Position numbers and translations under genes: made by a program. The notes beneath the pieces were generated by a model. That model did not search any database. It was given only the letters and a program-made list of their open reading frames with translations, and was not told the origin of the DNA. A stretch of 64,000 nucleotides of DNA, taken from the NCBI GenBank assembly GCA_030770535.1, contig JASVEC010000001.1, positions 434,001 through 498,000 on the forward strand, given 5' to 3'. Source of the stretch: Batkoa obscura. Lineage: Eukaryota; Entomophthoromycota; Entomophthoromycetes; Entomophthorales; Batkoaceae. This document shows, one piece after another, positions 59,518 to 64,000 of the stretch; positions within the stretch are counted from its first letter, which is position 1; every line of letters starts with the position of its first letter.

Positions 59518-59996
59518 TGTAAAAGTTGGAACTCAGTGGTCCGAGTTAAAAGCAATTCTAGCTTAATTAACTAGCTTTGAATTGAACGGTCTTAGTTTAT
59601 ATAACTAAGATAGACTTAAATTAGTAAGAATAGTGTTTAATAAGCTACGAATTATATAAAACAAATATAATAGAAGATACTACTGTAAAATCTATGTAAG
59701 ATGTCGTCAGAAAGACTTAGTGGCTTTATTAATGGTACGATATCAGGGAATAAGTCAATTAAAAAGCTTCGAGTTATCATGTTGAAGAATCTCTTTTATA
59801 CTCCAACTTGATGGCTATATAAGAAACGTTATAGTAATTATTCCTTATCATAGCTGCCAAGTATGGACATTAAAACGTGGGCAATAAGTTCTTCATGATC
59901 AGGTGGTAGCAATTCTCACAGCAAATCTATATAAGGAACTCTAAATTGGTTATTATGTTATAATCAATCATAGAGCTGATGAAGTGATATTTCACA
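59518..59996 (+). mobile_element. Solo LTR-like fossil 3 (subfamily A)
   Basis: About 479 bp starting TGTAAAAGTTGG and ending ATTTCACA; near-identical inverted partner of the copy at 58131-58609. No internal coding region attached. Confidence 0.75.
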
Positions 59997-60044
59997 CAAT
60001 ATTATAATTCTGGCTAAAACTAATAATCAACAAGCTTTAAGTTA

Positions 60045-60139
60045 TGGGGATGTTTTTTTGGTTTCATCACTTTTTCCATCTTTTAAGCACTATTTGAGTG
60101 GAAAGGTTGTTAGTAAAACTCTTAAGCATAAAAATATAG
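60045..60139 (-). mobile_element. 105-bp TIR element copy 19 (one end missing)
   Basis: Left end TATGGGGATGTTTTTTTGG and core AAGCACTATTTGAGTGG present; the right CATCCCCATA end is absent. Confidence 0.7.
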
Positions 60140-60247
60140 TAAAAAACAAACTACATAATATATAACATATAAAAAATGTTTATCAATAAGCTACATAAAA
60201 CAATAATAACAAGTATTAAAAAAATAAACCAAATAAACCAAATAACA

Positions 60248-60351
60248 TATGGGGATGTATTTTTGTTTTTAAAAATTTTACTAACAATCTTTCCGCTCAA
60301 ATAACGCTTAAAAAATGGAAAAAGTGATGAAGCTAGAAAAATGCCCCCATA
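60248..60351 (+). mobile_element. 105-bp TIR element copy 20
   Basis: Ends TATGGGGATGTATTTTTG and ATGCCCCCATA; forward; near consensus. Confidence 0.85.
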
Positions 60352-60886
60352 TAAATAAAATAAATTAGTAAAAAAATATAAAATATATATATTTATTTAT
60401 TTATTTATTTATTTGTTTAAAGTTCTGGTTTTTTGATTTTTAAATTTTTTTTTTAAATATTTAATTTCTTAGTTTTTTTAAAATATTTTTTTTTTTATAA
60501 AAATTCATGCTGATTTAAAATTTTATAATTTTACTTATTATAACTGCTGCAATTTTATTATAATTTTACTTATAATAATTTTTAAAATCAGTTATTTATT
60601 TTTTTAGATCTCTAAATTTGCAAAAATTAATAAATATAGTTTTATCATACTTAGCTTTTAAATATAAACTTTATAATATATGATAATTTTAATTGGCCAA
60701 AGTAGTTGGCTTTTAATAAAATAGCATTTTATTGGATATATCATTGAAACCCATGCTATATATAGTACTATCAACAATGATTTGATGAAAATCAAATAAT
60801 AAACTATAAAAATTCAACTTAAAATTTTATTTAATTTTTAGTTTTTAAACTTTGATTTTAACTTTGTTTTAAAATATTTTTCAAGA

Positions 60887-62018
60887 ATGATTGCGAAAAA
60901 TTCAGGCGAATTAGATTTAAATTTAGGTAGGAATAGTAATAACAATTACTCAAATGAAAATAGTCAGATAATTTCAAATAAAAATAAAGGAAGTGATCAA
61001 GAAATAATAATAATTGGTGATGCTGATAGTATAACAGGTAAAAATATTGAACGCTTAATTAATTTATTAACTTCAAGTAGAAAGTATTTCACTTGAAAAA
61101 AGCGATTCGTTTTTAACTAGAGGAATTAAGAGGACTAAATCTACCTGGTCTGAGATAATTACTATATCTTCAAATTCAGATAGCGAAGGCTTTGGTGAAT
61201 CAGAAGCAACATTGAACTGTAGATTGAATAAATCAACTAAAACGTTTGGTGATAAAGTATACAGTATACCTATAATTATAAATGGCCGAGTTGAGCTCAA
61301 AAAAATCAATATTAGAGATGATATTTTTGAACTTTTACCAATTGAAATACGCGCTAAATTTGAGGACCCGAGCCATTACTTTATTGAATCAGGTCAAGAT
61401 AAAGATCCTAACAGAGTAAAGCAATTAAAGGATGAGATAGCTAACTATGATAGCCAAGATAGGGATTTATTATTAAAGCTGGCGAAATACATCAATACTT
61501 TTAAACTCCAACCTCATTTAGAAAATTTGTGTTATACATTTTTAAACAGTTACCTTAATAACAAAGACTATGCATATTTATTTAACTTTGTTCACTTTCT
61601 TAACGCTTTTAATAATCTTGCAATTTTATCAAGTTTAGTATTGGATTCAAAATATGAAGTACATAGATTGAAAGATGTTGGCCAACCTAAAATTTTAGTC
61701 AAATCAACCAGTAGGAGGTAATTATTACCATTGATATTAAATGGAAATATTAATTCAAGTATAGATATAAATTAAATGACCCTTTGAAAATTAAATATGA
61801 AGTTGATGATAAAATAATCCAAAAAAATGGTGAAATTATTTACAAATTAATAAATTATAAAACTTGGAAATATGAAAAGGTAATTTATTGTTACATTTTC
61901 AAAATATAAACTAAATATTTAAAAGAAGAAAATAACTGAGTTAGATGATTGTTTAAAAGAAGTTGAAAAATTTGAGCATCAAAAAATGGAGCAGTCACTT
62001 TGTTATTATACTATTTAA
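60887..62018 (+). CDS. Unknown protein with SIM-like motifs and a chromodomain-like C-terminus
   Basis: Four exons, 60887-61037, 61078-61717, 61765-61879 and 61926-62018, give an open 332-aa protein. Introns are 40-47 bp with GTAAAA/GTAATT donors and end CAAG, ATAG and AAAG. The N-terminus is Asn/Ser-rich and carries two hydrophobic-acidic strings, QEIIIIGDADS (about 38-48) and SEIITISSNSDSEG (about 76-89), resembling SUMO-interaction motifs. The middle (about 110-240) is helical, with LLLKLAKYINTFKLQPHLENLC faintly recalling Skp1/BTB helices. The C-terminus (about 265-320), KYEVDDKIIQKNGEIIYKLINYKTWKYE...LDDCLKEVEKFE, follows the chromodomain pattern YEVEKIL...YLVKW...TWE...CLIEEF. I recognise no named family. 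It is embedded among LTR-like and TIR repeats but has no retroelement enzyme motifs. Alternatives: a fast-evolving host gene or a gene captured by an unknown element. Confidence 0.6.
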
Positions 62019-62520
62019 CTTGTAAAAATACTATTAAAATTATTAAAAAATAAATGTTTTGTTATTATAAAGTTGTCTATTAATTTTTGTAATTTCTACA
62101 ATTTTTATATTAAAAGTAAAAAATAATTAAAAATAATGCAAAAATATAGCTTGATATAAAATTTTTTTCTTTCAAATATAAAAACTTTAATAATATTTTG
62201 TATTAGCTTTTAAAAATTTTTTTTTTAAAGATTAATTTTTAGAAAAATTTCAAAAATCATCTTATAATTAAACCAAATAATTTTAAAATCAAATAATACA
62301 TAATGATAGCCTTAAAAAACATATTTTTGTTAATGTTTCTTTTTAAATTTTTATATAATAAATTTTAATATAATTAAAAAAGTATTGGCTCTTTGACTTT
62401 TTATTCTAAAAAATTATTATTTTATTATTTTTGAAAACATCTCAGATAACTTTTTTTAATATTAAACTAAAAGTTTTGATAACTGATAACTTATACATTT
62501 TTAAACATAAGCTACTTTTA

Positions 62521-62629
62521 TATACAAAAATATATTTTTTTGTTTAAAAATTTTATTAATAGCTTTTTTTATTTAAATAACACTTAAAAAATAAAAAAAG
62601 TATTAAAATCAAAAAAAATATTCATGTAT
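62521..62629 (+). mobile_element. 105-bp TIR element copy 21 (heavily decayed)
   Basis: Every G/C position has drifted to A/T, yet the order TTTGTTTAAAAATTTTATTAATAG...AACACTTAAAAAATAAAAAAAG still matches the family. Probably old. Confidence 0.5.
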
Positions 62630-62912
62630 TACATTTTGCATATTAAAAAAAATTAACATGATAAAATAAAAATTATAGTTTTAAAAAAGTTTAAATTTAA
62701 TTAAAAAGTAATTTTTATAGTTTACCTTTTGTTTATAAATACCAACAATTATTATATTAAGTATAAAATAACAAGTATATTTAGCTTTTTTAATTAATAT
62801 AATTTATATTTTATTAAAACAGTAGTAGTATAAAATTTTAACCAATTTTATTAATTAAATTAAATTGACGACTAATAAGTTAATGATTTAACTTAAATAA
62901 ATAATTAAAAAT

Positions 62913-63371
62913 TGTGAAAGTTGGTACTTAGTGTTAGGAGTTAAAAGCAGTTCTTGGTTGATTAAGTTGCCTTGAGTCGAAGGGTCTTAGTTTATATAAC
63001 TAAGATAGACTTAAATGAATAAGAATAATACGCAATAAGTTACGAACTATGTGAAACAATAGGATAGACAATACTACTGTAAAATATATGTAAGATATTG
63101 TCAGAAAGACTTAGTGGCTTTATTAATAGTACAATATCAGGGAGTAATTCAATTAAAAAAGCCTCGGGTTGTCATGTTGAAGAATCTCTTTCATACTCTT
63201 TGCAATATGTAGTTAGAAATTCTCACAGCAAATCAAAACAAGGAACTCTGGATTGATTATACCACATGATTTACGATTAAATTGATTACAAGACTACCAC
63301 TAGCTTTATAAACAAGTTAAATGATTATTATCTTATAATTAATCCGAGAGCTGATAAACCAATATTTCACA
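62913..63371 (+). mobile_element. Solo LTR-like fossil 4 (subfamily B)
   Basis: About 459 bp, TGTGAAAGTTGG to ATTTCACA. Same subfamily as 57486-57980 and clearly diverged from the other copies, so older. No internal coding region attached. Confidence 0.7.
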
Positions 63372-63808
63372 AAATGTAATACTAAATAGAATATTAGGTT
63401 GAAATTGTTTAGGTTGAAAAGTATGTTTAAAAAATTTATAAAAATTTATTTTTCAATTAATAGTTTTTTTTAAATTGTTAAACTTTAAATTTTATTATCA
63501 CTATTTAATAAAATTCATTATTTATTTTATTTTTATATTTGTATAAACTTTATTTGCTTTTATAATATTTAACTATTTTATTATTTTTATCAATTTTAAA
63601 TTAAATTATAAAATTACTTAATATAATGAACCTTATTTTTTATTATATTGATTTAAAATTATATTTTTATATCAGTTAATTAAATATTTAAAGTAGTTTT
63701 TTATTGAAAAAAATTTAAGTAATTTTAATTAAAAAACTATCATTTAAATTTAAAATTATTGAATTTTAATAATTTAATTTTTGGTTATTTTTATTTATTT
63801 AAATAAAA

Positions 63809-63885
63809 TATGGGAGTGTTTTTTTTTGGCTTCATCAATTTTTCTATCTTTTAAGCACTATTTGAGTAGAAAAAGTGTTAGTGAG
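63809..63885 (-). mobile_element. 105-bp TIR element copy 22 (truncated)
   Basis: Left end TATGGGAGTGTTTTTTTTTG and core AAGCACTATTTGAGT; the right third is missing. Confidence 0.65.
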
Positions 63886-63964
63886 CTTTTTATCAAGTAT
63901 TTGAAATTTTTTTAAAAATTTATTTTTAATTTTAATAAAGCTTTTAAACTTATTTATGTTTTTT

Positions 63965-64000
63965 ATATGGGGATGTATTTTTGTTTAATAATTTTACTAA
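63965..64000 (+). mobile_element. 105-bp TIR element copy 23, cut by window end
   Basis: TATGGGGATGTATTTTTG followed by TTTAATAATTTTACTAA; continues past the window. Confidence 0.8.

Larger units (their letters stand above)
56354..60886. other. 4.5-kb repeat-rich interval
   Basis: No coding gene seen. Contains six or seven TIR elements and three solo LTR-like repeats (57486-57980, 58131-58609, 59518-59996). A short end fragment of a TIR element also lies near 56452-56472. Confidence 0.65.
62019..64000. other. 2-kb repeat-rich right edge
   Basis: Extremely AT-rich; holds TIR copies 21-23 and LTR-like fossil 4. No gene seen. Confidence 0.6.

Noticed and set aside
59518-63371. Full LTR element with LTRs at 59518 and 62913
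   Set aside because: The two repeats are of different subfamilies and diverged, the region between holds a spliced gene and TIR insertions, and no retroelement coding motifs appear. Independent solo LTRs fit better.
10231-64000. The recurring 105-bp units as a CRISPR-like or tandem array
   Set aside because: Copies are scattered over the window in both orientations with unrelated spacing, and the host is a eukaryote.

Overview
This window comes from a very AT-rich, intron-dense eukaryotic nuclear genome. Introns are about 40-60 bp, start GTAAGT/GTAAAT/GTATGT and end in (T/A)AG, often with a CTAAC/TTAAT-like branch point. The most likely source is an early-diverging (non-Dikarya) fungus. It has a fungal-type NDUFS5, Ysc84-SH3, Stm1/HABP4, NAD-GDH of about 1000 aa and Faa-type acyl-CoA ligase. 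It also has genes that budding yeast lacks: CstF50, PRL phosphatases, RNF121, LMBD2 and an SNX9-like SH3-PX-BAR protein. An amoebozoan is a less likely alternative. I rebuilt most gene models by hand from splice signals; every multi-exon model reported as complete closes in one reading frame.

Layout. 1-8.2 kb, minus strand: VPS4 (cut by the window edge), CstF50, Ysc84/SH3YL1, ribosomal protein S16. 8.7-9.5 kb: plus-strand HABP4/Stm1. 9.5-18 kb: sparse region with two PRL-type phosphatase paralogues either side of ribosomal protein L13. 20-23.4 kb: cluster of small secreted cysteine-rich proteins, two intact and one degenerate, made by local duplication. 23.8-30.5 kb: SNX9-like, NDUFS5, tRNA-Thr(UGU), a small membrane protein, USP22/Ubp8. 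32.4-38 kb: NAD-glutamate dehydrogenase and LMBD2. 39.6-44.4 kb, minus strand: a degenerate eEF1A-like protein, RNF121, SNF5. 46.4-51.6 kb: three tandem Gly/Tyr/Pro-rich secreted proteins, the middle one frameshifted. 51.8-56.4 kb: SNIP1/Pml1 and a long-chain acyl-CoA synthetase. 56.4-64 kb: repeat-rich, with four solo LTR-like fossils and one four-exon gene of unknown function carrying SUMO-interaction-like motifs and a chromodomain-like C-terminus.

The window is peppered with 23 copies of a ~105-bp non-autonomous inverted-repeat element (ends TATGGGGATGT... / ...ACATCCCCATA), all between genes. The housekeeping genes belong to unrelated processes (ESCRT, mRNA 3' end formation and splicing, SAGA and SWI/SNF chromatin machinery, respiration, lipid activation), so no operon-like pathway is apparent. 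The parts with local biology are the two secreted-protein clusters, the PRL pair, the repeat family, the eEF1A-like pseudo-GTPase candidate and the SIM/chromo-like gene.
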